A DNA stretch of 64,000 nt from Achromobacter sp. B7 (GTDB taxonomy: Bacteria; Pseudomonadota; Gammaproteobacteria; Burkholderiales; Burkholderiaceae_B): the NCBI RefSeq assembly GCF_003600685.1, contig NZ_CP032084.1:5766001-5830000 (forward strand). Direction: 5' to 3'. The translations under genes and the position numbers were made by a program. A model generated the notes under the pieces. It worked only from the letters and a program-made list of their open reading frames with translations. It made no database searches and was not told where the DNA came from. Shown in pieces: positions 40,248-48,093 of this stretch. Each line of letters begins with the position of its first letter. Within the stretch, counting starts at the first letter, position 1.

Positions 40248-40530
40248 CTAGCTAATTACCGGGTGTGGCCCATACTCCACTGTATAACTGCCCTCTAGTT
40301 CTTGTTGTATTGATTTAGCCAGCTTTACTCCCTCGACTGCGTGCTGAATTTCTGCCTTACGCGAGGAAAAACGAGAGTCGGGTGGATATCACTGTTGATG
40401 TTGCCTGATACCTACTGTCCCACTCATTAATTCGAGCTTTCAGCCCTTGAGAAAGGGGCAAATCATCAACATCAACGTGCCCCATTTTATCTGGCTCTTG
40501 ACAAAATAACGGTCCCGCCAAATATTCGCT
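40248..40530 (-). pseudogene. Frameshifted immunity-like gene
   Basis: The minus strand starts MSEYLAGPLFCQEPDKMGHV and continues DDLPLSQGLKARINEWDSRYQAT. It then needs a frame change near 40395-40400 to continue as YPPDSRFSSRKAEIQHAVEG through VEYGPHPVIS and a TAG at 40248. The composite of about 95 residues resembles small immunity proteins found with CDI and T6SS effectors. The frameshift makes the gene as read non-functional. The 200 bp upstream (40531-40734) contain only short fragments, possibly the tail of its toxin. Confidence 0.65.
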
Positions 40531-40734
40531 CATTAGTCTTAATCTGATCATGGCAATGGCTTCCAGGTGCCGACAAATTTAGCTCGAACCACGAAGCCGT
40601 TTAAGCCAAAGCCAAGCGATATACCTCACTCGTGTAGCCTGCCACCCCGGACCGCAATGCCGCCCCCCATTCCTGATTTTATGCTGCGGTTTAGCACTTG
40701 CACACTCAATTACATGCACTGGATACGAGACAAA

Positions 40735-41274
40735 CTACTGGCAGTAGTTAATTACTTGGTTAATTACTTCCCGAACTTGCTCTTTTTTTAAAAAAACCTC
40801 TTGGACGTGCAATACCTGCTCGCTCTCCCAGTACCAGCTTCCAAACATGTCCTGTTTTTTGGAGTGTATTCTTGCGCCAACAATGCGTACAAAATCTCCG
40901 TACGTGACACAAAAAAAATAGAAACCCGCATCTGTGCTGGTAGGGGTCGCTGCGAGATAGATGTAGGACGACTCGAATTCCTCTGGCACTTCGGCGTTTG
41001 CATCCACCAACTCGGGCGAGATCATGGCCAACATGGCTTTGAAGGCATCTTCCTTAGGAGCTTCAAAGAGCTCGCTGTTCTCGGGGAAAGATACGAGGGA
41101 GTTCCCATCGTCCAAAAATACGGACTCCACATTTAAAGTAGCTGTGACGATCTTATCCGGGAACATTTCGCCATCTATAAAATAATGAAATAGCCCATTT
41201 TTAAAACCGTGCCCGCTCCATTCAGGTATATGTTCAACTAGCACTGCAAACTTGTATGGATCGCCAAATATCAT
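40735..41274 (-). CDS. Imm42-like immunity protein
   Basis: A 179-residue acidic cytosolic protein. The start MIFGDPYKFAVLVEHIPEW and the following short-helix/sheet pattern resemble the Imm42 immunity family, which is recall and not a search. I chose the ATG at 41274 because GGAG lies 6 nt upstream. The ATG at 41286 sits inside the toxin cassette. It begins two bases after the stop of the orphan CdiA cassette (41277-41279), so the two are translationally coupled and form a toxin-immunity pair. A truncated duplicate lies at 38203-37866. Confidence 0.8.
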   Translation of the reverse strand: MIFGDPYKFAVLVEHIPEWSGHGFKNGLFHYFIDGEMFPDKIVTATLNVESVFLDDGNSLVSFPENSELFEAPKEDAFKAMLAMISPELVDANAEVPEEFESSYIYLAATPTSTDAGFYFFCVTYGDFVRIVGARIHSKKQDMFGSWYWESEQVLHVQEVFLKKEQVREVINQVINYCQ

Positions 41275-41276
41275 AA

Positions 41277-43700
41277 TTATCTCCATTTTCCTGGCAGGCC
41301 AAATTTACGCTCCACATCAGCGGGAATAATAGATTTCGCGAGTGGATTGAATTTATCTGCGGTGCTGCCGGACCAATGCCAAGAGCCGTCATTACCAAAG
41401 GAAAATCTATGCACCCCGCCCTTTCCATCTAGGGAGTAACGATGTTTACCGCCCGGCGAAGGCAAAATGGAGACTCCAAACAATGCAATCGAATCTCGAG
41501 GGTCCACGCCCGCGTTTAGTCTATTCCCTTCCTGCCCCGGCGTATGTTTCGGGTCTGACTTGTATACCAGACCGTTAGAGGCAAGCGCAGGCTCGGGCAC
41601 AGGAATTGGGCTCCCCTTACCCTTACCTTGATTCGCGGCCAAACTATTCGCCGCTCCCTTCCCCGGCCGCACGGCCAACGCCCCACCGCCACCACCACCG
41701 TCACTATCTAGCGCCGATAACCCCCTAACCGCCGCAAACACCACCGGTGACGACATCATCGCCTCGACGACGAACCGATCTGCCTCGCTCGTGTAGTCTG
41801 GCGTCCCCGACTGAAAACGAACCAAAGAGTCTTTCAGCGTCAAACGATCATAGAGACCCTTATTGCGCGCATCCAGCAAATCCATGCCCGCTATCAGCGG
41901 ATCCTTCAATCTGCCGATAGCCGTTGCCAGCCCCGCCGTATAGGCGTCCCGCTCGGCCAGCCTGTTTTGAATGCAGATCCCAACTCCCCCGCAGGCGGGA
42001 AGCTCTCGCTCATCAATAACCCGAATCCAGCCCTCAAAGTGGCCCGCAGCGGTCTGGCATGACCGTTCTCCCACGCAGTCCGCCAAGGCCTTCACCTTCT
42101 CGTCGAACCTCGCCGAATGAACCTGCGTGTGATCCCGAAGCGTATTGTTTTCCGCTTCGAGACGAGCAGCATTCGCAATCGTCGCCGCTTGTTCCGGCGA
42201 TAACGCGCCCGCAATGCCCGCGATGATCGAAACCAACTGGTTGGCGCGTTGGTCCTTATCCTCGGCACCGAGCATCTCCGAGTCTTTGCCCGAGATCTTT
42301 TGCAGGAGGCTGCTGACCACGATGCTGGCCGAGGCACCTACCGCGCCGGCTGCGCAGTTCGCACCCTGAGCAGCTGCGCCCGAGCAGGCAAGCACTGCAT
42401 GCAGCGCGATATGCCCGGGGGAACCTTCCCCGCCCACACTGCCCGAAAGCTCCTTGATCTTCGACGCGCCCAGACCTTGCAGATAGTTCACGGCTGCCGA
42501 TTGAACAAACTGAGTCGCTCCCCCGGTGACGTTGCCACCCGCAGCCGCGCCTATTGCCGTAGCGATCAAACGATACTGGCCATTGGGCGCCCATTTAGCG
42601 GCTTCGGCATGTTGCGCAGCAAGCTGCCTTTTGCGCGGACCCTCAGGCTCAGCATCCATCTCCTTCTTCAGCGCATCAGCCTCCTTCGCCCGATTCGTCA
42701 AAAACTGACCAACCTGCCGCTGGGCCTCCGACGCAATCTCAAACCCCGCCTCGATCTTCTCCTTGTCAAAGATCGGCTTCAGCGCATTCAACGTATTCGT
42801 CGTATCCCGGTTCAGCGCGGCGATCGTTTCTGTTGCCGTCATCCCGGTAAGGTCTTGCTGCGCGGCTTCATTTCGGATCACGATCGTGCCGCCGCTGATC
42901 GCGCTCTTCGTAGTCGAGCTGCTGTTGCCGCTGGCCGCCGCCACCACCGGCGTGCCCATGCCAAAGCCGCTGCTGCCAGTCGAGACCGACGTGCCGTGAT
43001 CCTTCGTCGCGCCGCCAGCCACCTGGCCGCCCTTGGTTGTGCCCAGGCCCGAGTCGCTCGCCTTGGCATTGCCGCCAAATCCGAAACCTCCCCCGATCGA
43101 CACCTGGCTGCCGCTGTACTTGGCGGTGTTCTTGATGTCTTCCGTAACCAGCGTCCCCGTCGTCAACTTGTTCAGGCCGTCAGCCACCGCGCGGTCGCTG
43201 CTGGCGATGACGCTGCCTACCAACTTGGTGTTGTTCTCGACATCAATCTGGTAGCCGCCGTCACCCGCCCACAAACCCGTCTGTTCCGTGACGGACTTGA
43301 AGTCGCTGTTCATCTTGCCGGTGCTGGCGTTGGCTGAGACGCTGCTCGAGCCCACGCAATACGGCGGGATACAAAGGCTCAGCCCAAAGCCCGCACTCTT
43401 GTTCTTGGAGTCGTACTTGCCGCTGCCCTGCAAGCTCTCCAGCAGCAGGTTGCCGCCCGCCGACGCGATGATCTGATCAGCGCGGCCCGCCGCGCCCTTT
43501 AGCGTGGTGTCGCCGCCAGACTGCATCGCCAGCACATTACCCGCCGTGATATTGCTGTTGGTCCAGCTTTCGTCGCGGCCGTTGGCCTTTCCGCGTCCGA
43601 CCGAGGCGCCCAGTTCAAGGGTGAAGCCATTCTGCGAGCCACCGGTGGAGTAGCCGATGCTGGCGCTACGAGACTCACTCCGTCTCTTCGAGCCGTACCC
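41277..43700 (-). CDS. Orphan CdiA C-terminal cassette with unidentified toxin
   Basis: An uninterrupted frame of about 807 codons with no signal peptide or TPS domain. It begins in FHA-2 sequence (SIGYSTGGSQNGFTLELGAS), runs through the conserved haemagglutinin-repeat and pretoxin region, then the ENN-like motif EAENN (codons at 42144-42152), and then a unique C-terminal tail of about 290 residues. The last 100 residues (YKSDPKHTPGQEGNRLNAG to RKFGLPGKWR) are probably the toxin domain, family not recognised. A GTG at 43535 could start translation, but this is more likely a silent donor that recombines into cdiA. A 67-bp stretch is identical to cdiA. Confidence 0.85.
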   Translation of the reverse strand, partial: GYGSKRRSESRSASIGYSTGGSQNGFTLELGASVGRGKANGRDESWTNSNITAGNVLAMQSGGDTTLKGAAGRADQIIASAGGNLLLESLQGSGKYDSKNKSAGFGLSLCIPPYCVGSSSVSANASTGKMNSDFKSVTEQTGLWAGDGGYQIDVENNTKLVGSVIASSDRAVADGLNKLTTGTLVTEDIKNTAKYSGSQVSIGGGFGFGGNAKASDSGLGTTKGGQVAGGATKDHGTSVSTGSSGFGMGTPVVAAASGNSSSTTKSAISGGTIVIRNEAAQQDLTGMTATETIAALNRDTTNTLNALKPIFDKEKIEAGFEIASEAQRQVGQFLTNRAKEADALKKEMDAEPEGPRKRQLAAQHAEAAKWAPNGQYRLIATAIGAAAGGNVTGGATQFVQSAAVNYLQGLGASKIKELSGSVGGEGSPGHIALHAVLACSGAAAQGANCAAGAVGASASIVVSSLLQKISGKDSEMLGAEDKDQRANQLVSIIAGIAGALSPEQAATIANAARLEAENNTLRDHTQVHSARFDEKVKALADCVGERSCQTAAGHFEGWIRVIDERELPACGGVGICIQNRLAERDAYTAGLATAIGRLKDPLIAGMDLLDARNKGLYDRLTLKDSLVRFQSGTPDYTSEADRFVVEAMMSSPVVFAAVRGLSALDSDGGGGGGALAVRPGKGAANSLAANQGKGKGSPIPVPEPALASNGLVYKSDPKHTPGQEGNRLNAGVDPRDSIALFGVSILPSPGGKHRYSLDGKGGVHRFSFGNDGSWHWSGSTADKFNPLAKSIIPADVERKFGLPGKWR

Positions 43701-44055
43701 TTAATATTTTTGCGCGCTATCGTAAAGCCTGATACGTTCATCAGAGATGTCAAGGCGGTCAAAATCTCTGACGAAATTTTCTACCCCCTCTCTGACAATA
43801 TTTCCACAATGCAGTAGCTGAAATTTCTTGAATAAAAGCCAGTGCATCAAGACGCTCACCGCATTGCGGGTAAGGGACTCCATTCATCTCATCCAACAAT
43901 TCTGGATAAAGTTGCTCAAGCTCTGCTTTTTGACCTGGCGAGAAAAGAGTTTCATACGCCTACAGCTCATTCCTTCGGTCATCAGGAGATAGTGCAATAC
44001 CGCCATCGAAGCCGAACCGTTCCTCTATCCAATTTGCTCTTCGACCGCCTTTAGA
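43701..44055 (-). pseudogene. Decayed toxin/immunity remnant
   Basis: The minus strand carries broken coding fragments. One reads WIEERFGFDGGIALSPDDRR then a stop, then LFSPGQKAELEQLYPELLDE and ECGERLDALAFIQE-like sequence. A second frame reads GNIVREGVENFVRDFDRLDI to a TAA at 43701, immediately next to the orphan FHA cassette. The tail has a diverged counterpart at about 37790-37870. Neither piece is an intact gene. They look like the end of an older module. Confidence 0.5.
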
Positions 44056-44110
44056 GATAAACAGTCGATAGATAAGCAATAAATTCTGATTGAACATAGA
44101 TCCATTTCCT

Positions 44111-44179
44111 GAAAATAAGGTACCAGACTATGTTTTCCGGCATAACCTCACTGAAATTGCAGTCTGACGCCTTATTTTC
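44111..44179. repeat. 68-bp palindromic element, copy A
   Basis: A 69-bp sequence begins GAAAATAAGG and ends CCTTATTTTC. Its ends form an imperfect inverted repeat (AAATAAGGTACCAGACT against AGTCTGACGCCTTATTT). It shares most bases with copy B at 46051-46118, in the same orientation. It resembles a REP-like or very short MITE element and contains no gene. Confidence 0.85.
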
Positions 44180-44378
44180 TACGGTTAACCCTCGCTCCCA
44201 TCGACTATCCGCCAACGTCCACTTGACAGAGGTGCTTACGACGCGAATATGAGGTGAGCAGATTTTCACTGGGTCAATACACAACGACCAAGCCGAGCAA
44301 CGAAAAACGACACTTGCAGTAAGCAGATGAAACAACACAAACCCTGAGCCAGGGTTCAGTAAAGCCTATACAGAACAA
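44180..44378. other. Spacer without recognisable gene
   Basis: AT-richer sequence between copy A of the palindromic element and the 3' end of the DUF7660-like immunity gene. The only longer frame reads through the palindromic element and looks accidental. Confidence 0.4.
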
Positions 44379-44630
44379 CTATTCATAAACTTTCGATGCA
44401 CATAATATCTTCGCAAAAGTTCGCCAGCTAGGGCTAACAACGTCACTATCTCCAGAGTTTTTTGCATACATATCTATAGACCTAATCCAGATTTCCATTG
44501 CAGCTAAAAAACTCTCTAAGCTAGGATTTTCCCAGTCATCGGGATTAAGCACCAACCCTTCTCTAAACTCCCTAATAAAATCCGCAAGATCCTCTTTTGT
44601 GTGTATATCCCTAACTCGATCAAATTTCAT
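44379..44630 (-). CDS. DUF7660-like immunity protein
   Basis: An 83-residue acidic protein. KEDLADFIREFREGL, NPDDWENPSLESFLAAME, DMYAKNSGD and the ending ILCASKVYE match my recollection of the DUF7660 family, small proteins common beside polymorphic toxins. The start at 44630 (MKFDRV, after a GAGG-type SD) is chosen over an ATG 14 codons earlier because that one lies within the toxin frame. It begins 7 bases after the toxin stop. It should neutralise the ParB-like toxin of the cassette just upstream. Confidence 0.75.
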   Translation of the reverse strand: MKFDRVRDIHTKEDLADFIREFREGLVLNPDDWENPSLESFLAAMEIWIRSIDMYAKNSGDSDVVSPSWRTFAKILCASKVYE

Positions 44631-44637
44631 ATGCCCC

Positions 44638-46050
44638 TCACTTACAAACGCCTCGAATACAAATAATCGCACCGTTATTGGGCGTAGTCATTTTCCATCC
44701 TTCCTTCGCAACCTCTGCAGGGGTAGCTGGAACAATTTTTATTGGCACACCCGCTTCCGACGCAGCAAGCAAACGTCTATTATCCAAACTGCAGACCATT
44801 CCGTCTTTCTCAAATACTCGGATAGGAAGCAAGTCATCTGCAGAGATTTTCCCTGACTTCAACCCGTCAATTGTCGACTGAAGAGTTTGGTCATCTTTGA
44901 ATGTATTCGACACACTGTCCTGCGTGAACCGAATATCTTTCGGGTTAGCATAACCAGTCAAGTTATCTGGCAAAACAGAGGGCAAGTTTTGACCCGTGGC
45001 GCCAATTCCTTTCGCCCCAACTATCTCGGCCTTCCCCCCCCACCTTCCCAACATCAAGCGCCTTTTCCGCCATCGCGAACGCATGAACCGATTGGCCACC
45101 CTTTTTCAGCATCCCGCCGATCACCGGCACCAATCCGATCGCGGCGAAGTATCGGTTTGCATCGTCGCCTGTCGCAGTTTTGCCCGTCAAAAGCTCGTAC
45201 AGCGCACTCGCATTGGACACCCCCGGCGCCAGATCTAACACCGATTGCGCGAGCATGTCCGTCTTTTCTTTGCTCAGCTTTGGGTAGTGGCCTAGTGTCA
45301 GCGCAACGTCGTACGCTGCCGCCATCTTGTCTGCCCGAGCGAACTCCGCGGACAAACATGCATCGTCACCGCCGCAAGAAGCAATCGCCGAAGTGGTGAT
45401 ATCCGCCTTCATCCGCGCAACCTTGTCGCGGTTCTGATACTGGCTGTTGTGCTCCGCCTCGATGCGCGCCGCGATTTCCGCCGGCACTGCCGCACTCGGA
45501 TCAATCGACGCAGCAATCCCTGCGACGATGCTGCTGATCAGGTTGACTCGCGCTTGCGCCTCTTCAGGTGACAAATCCTTGGCGTTGGCTCCATCCATGC
45601 TCTCCAGCAGCTTGCTCAGCACAACCCCAGAAAACGCGCCCGCACCGCCGGCACCACACGATGCGCCTTGCGCAGCAGCCCCCGCGCAACCCAATACCGC
45701 ATGCAGCGCTGCGTGCCCGACGGAACCCTCGCCGCCCAGCGCACCACTCAACTCCTTGATCTTCGCTGCGCCCAGGGTCTGCAGGTAATTGACGGCTGCA
45801 GCTTGGATGAACTGGCTGCTGCTCCCGGTCACGTTGCCGCTGACCGCGCCCAAAATGATCGTGGCCCATTGGCTAGACGTCCCTTGACTGCCCCATTTGC
45901 TTTCCAGGTCAGCATATTCTTGGGCGGCTTTAGCTCGGTCAGCGTACGAAAGCGACTTATCTTCCGAACGCTCCCTAGCGCCTTGAATTTCCTTGCCCCG
46001 ATTCACCAAAAACTGCCCCACCTGCCGGCCAGCTTCCCCCACGATCTCGC
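44638..46050 (-). pseudogene. Orphan CdiA cassette with ParB-like toxin, frameshifted in a G8 run
   Basis: The frame begins in pretoxin sequence (EAGRQVGQFLVNRGKE, matching CdiA EAQRQVGQFLTNRAKE), where palindromic copy B cuts it off. It passes the motif EAEHN (45446-45454) and a unique linker, and reaches a run of eight G on the minus strand (45041-45034). One G fewer would join it in frame to KAEIVGAKGIGATGQNLPSV and the toxin. The toxin carries IRFTQDSVSNTFKDDQTLQS, LLPIRVFEKDGMVCSLDNRR and LLAASEAGVPIKIV, a ParB/sulfiredoxin-like nuclease pattern known from polymorphic toxins. As read the toxin is out of frame. Slippage or a sequencing error could restore it. Confidence 0.8.
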
Positions 46051-46118
46051 GAAATAAGGTGTCAGACTACGTTTTTCGGCATGACCGCCCTGAAATTGCA
46101 GTCTGACACCTTATTTTC
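46051..46118. repeat. 68-bp palindromic element, copy B
   Basis: The 68-bp element begins GAAATAAGGTGTCAGACT and ends AGTCTGACACCTTATTTTC, with 17-bp perfect terminal inverted repeats. It truncates the 5' end of the ParB-toxin cassette and the 3' end of the immunity pseudogene above it. With copy A it brackets about 1.9 kb in direct orientation. Confidence 0.9.
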
Positions 46119-46119
46119 G

Positions 46120-46602
46120 ACGAGCCATCGATCAGTGATTGCCTGGACCTGCTCAAGGTTGCCGAACAGATGTGCATTGGCTTTAAATTTCGATTTAACA
46201 ATCTTAAAAATCGCAATATCCATCCTATCAATCTTTCACATAATATTTGGTTAGATAGAAACCCAAAATTTGCTAACAGCACTTCATCAAAAAACTCCAG
46301 CCCTCCACAGCGTAACCATCCGTCCGCTAACTCGCCTAACACATGATATGAATAGTCTATGCCTTGTCGAGTTATCGAGGGTTCTTGATTGGAAGAAATC
46401 TCTCGAACGATATATTCATCAAAGACCATGGGTAGCAATGCTGCTTTATAAGCCCCCCGACTTCCAGAGGAAATGGTAGGTAGCTCGCGAAACACGTCAA
46501 CCCATGACCAGTGACGACAACTGAGACCTCCTCCTCAATATCTGGACACATCGAGTCGACAATAGCGGAATAAATCATGGGACTGGCCTTGTAATTTATC
46601 AA
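46120..46602 (-). pseudogene. Immunity-like pseudogene with two frameshifts
   Basis: Three overlapping minus-strand frames join into one protein of about 160 residues: MINYKASPMIYSAIVDSMCP...FPLEVGG, then YKAALLPMVFDEYIVREISS...FDEVLLANFGFLSNQILCER, then MDIAIFKIVKSKFKANAHLF. Frame changes are needed near 46450 and 46215. It has the size and character of a CDI immunity protein but is broken, and copy B of the palindromic element sits at its end. I do not recognise the family. Confidence 0.6.
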
Positions 46603-46695
46603 TTGCGTACCACACAGCTACGGGGCCTAGATGTTCTAGCGCTCCTGCGCCTTTTGCACCATCAAACCCTTAAGTGAGTCTGGTGTGCAGCCTAG
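46603..46695. other. Short spacer
   Basis: No gene is seen. It lies between the immunity pseudogene and the 3' end of the intact 136-residue gene. Confidence 0.3.
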
Positions 46696-47106
46696 CTACC
46701 TCTCCATAAATCGCAGCACCTCTACGGGGTTTCTCTCAGCAATTCCCACATAATGGTTATAATCATTAACTAGCAACGGATACCCCATTACATGGCTAAT
46801 CTTAAATGCATTAAAAAGAACTTTGTAGTCTGATCGTGACTGTGTGATGCAAAGTTCCCAATCTGGTGAAACCCTAGCATCAACCAAGTGAAATAAGCTG
46901 CTCGGAACCCAGAAAGGTGGTTGTTCTGGAGCTCGCACCAAAAAATCCACCCTATCAAAAATAAACAGCAAGGCATACACCACGTAACTCTCCCCAACAC
47001 TCAAAGGAGAATAATTAGTTTGATCCACCTCGCCTAAATAGCGCTCGGCCGAGGGGATAGCGCTACCCAGATTTGATTTGCAAATAGCAAGCATATATTC
47101 ACTCAC
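46696..47106 (-). CDS. Probable orphan immunity protein (136 aa)
   Basis: A 136-residue protein of unknown family with a mixed alpha/beta look. It includes FLVRAPEQPPFWVPSSLFHL and VSPDWELCITQSRSDYKVLF, and ends EVLRFMER. The start is GTG at 47106, overlapping the stop of a toxin-like fragment (GTGA at 47106-47103), which is the usual coupling of a CDI toxin end and its immunity gene. There is no signal peptide. The frame is intact although its toxin is reduced to a stub. Confidence 0.65.
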   Translation of the reverse strand: MSEYMLAICKSNLGSAIPSAERYLGEVDQTNYSPLSVGESYVVYALLFIFDRVDFLVRAPEQPPFWVPSSLFHLVDARVSPDWELCITQSRSDYKVLFNAFKISHVMGYPLLVNDYNHYVGIAERNPVEVLRFMER

Positions 47107-47341
47107 TTAAACTTATAGCCTGCGAATCCATTGGCCCTACCGACGACCACCACGTACCTCGCCCCGATAGACGCTGCGTCCTCTTTCATCGTTGGAGGCC
47201 TGACTGTGGCGGCCTCCGCAGGGCGGGCTTTAACAGTTGCTTTGACGCCCGCAGCGTCCATAGCATTTGGGAGCTCGCTATTCAACGCCTTGCATACCGC
47301 TTCGGCGGCGTACGAGGCAGATTCGAGATCACCTAAAAATG
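47103..47341 (-). pseudogene. C-terminal stub of a CDI toxin
   Basis: An open frame of about 79 codons without a start (SFLGDLESASYAAEAVCKAL onward), ending GARYVVVVGRANGFAGYKFK. It runs straight into the immunity gene with a 4-base overlap. Upstream the frame is closed by TGA at about 47342. It is therefore the last part of a toxin module whose secretion region has been lost. The toxin family is not recognised. Confidence 0.55.
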
Positions 47342-47426
47342 ATCATTAACGTAGCGATCAAATCCAACCGTTCGGGCTGGGGAAACCGTTTTCTGGAATT
47401 TATTACCTTACAGTAGAAAGCCTGCA

Positions 47427-47602
47427 TTAAAATTCATGCAAAGCATCAAGGTACGTTTGCGTCTGTTCAAAAAAGAGCAGGTGGATATTTTTTCTACCAA
47501 CCCACTGCATTCCCCTGCATAGACACTTAGATACTGACGAATGATTGAGGTGCTAGAGCGACAACCTTCCAATTCATCTTGAAGGCTTTCCGATATTTCC
47601 AT
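47427..47602 (-). pseudogene. Immunity-like remnant
   Basis: The minus strand reads MEISESLQDELEGCRSSTSI and continues IRQYLSVYAGECSGLV. A frame change then gives GRKNIHLLFFEQTQTYLDAL HEF and a TAA at 47427. The composite of about 58 residues looks like one end of an immunity gene. It is too short to name. Confidence 0.4.
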
Positions 47603-47874
47603 GGCGCTCACTTCATCCTTACTGATTGGATATGCCCAACCTGCCTGCCATAGCGCTATAAATAACTTCTAAACCGCCATTCTTAAACCACGTAGTCTGA
47701 CTACCTTAAATTTTACTTTTACCAACCTTCTAGGCTAGGTTATCCAGAGTTTTGCCCCCCCTACACTCGACATAAGAAAACAGATTTATTAAGTCCACCT
47801 TGCACCCGGAATACCCCCCCACCAAAAACCCCCCGCTCTTGTGTGGGCCGGCACTAGATCGACGCCATTGAAAA
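47603..47874. other. Spacer downstream of cdiI, no gene seen
   Basis: AT-rich sequence between the cdiI candidate and the first remnant module. C-runs (CCCCCC) at about 47752 and 47812-47831 are homopolymers typical of decayed sequence. No reliable frame, promoter or terminator is found. Confidence 0.35.
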
Positions 47875-48093
47875 TCAGCCGGATAGATGATCCATGCCAT
47901 CAAGCACTGAACCAAGCGCCTGAAGCAAATTCGTTGCAAATTCTAAATTCACGCCAATTCGCGTGTCAAATTCAAACACATCTATCCCATTACATATTTC
48001 ATTTAAAGCAGCATGCAAGACGACGATCTCGTCTCGGCTAAGGCCAACATTCGCTAAATTACGCGAAGAACTGATCATTTCCATAATAATCAC
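47875..48093 (-). CDS. cdiI: Probable CdiI immunity protein (72 aa)
   Basis: A 72-residue acidic, helical protein whose ATG overlaps the cdiA stop by 4 bases. The middle, LSRDEIVVLHAALNEICNGI and FEFDTRIGVNLEFATNLL, resembles a family of roughly 70-residue immunity proteins found beside BECR-fold CdiA toxins (recall, not a search). It should bind and block the toxin domain of the adjacent CdiA in the cytosol. The tight overlap is the main evidence. Confidence 0.75.
   Translation of the reverse strand: MIIMEMISSSRNLANVGLSRDEIVVLHAALNEICNGIDVFEFDTRIGVNLEFATNLLQALGSVLDGMDHLSG

Noticed and set aside
43499..43762. Frame MTALTSLMNVSGFTIARKN as a separate gene
   Set aside because: It runs into antiphase sequence of the FHA cassette; its resemblance to the 37.8-kb frame reflects DNA similarity of decayed immunity tails, not a conserved protein in this frame.
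44051..44338. Minus-strand 95-residue frame through the palindromic element
   Set aside because: Its middle is the 69-bp repeat read through by chance, it has no SD, and its composition is unlike a protein.
37284..48090. Prophage or plasmid insertion
   Set aside because: No integrase, capsid, replication or transposase gene is seen. The low GC content is explained by CDI toxin/immunity modules.
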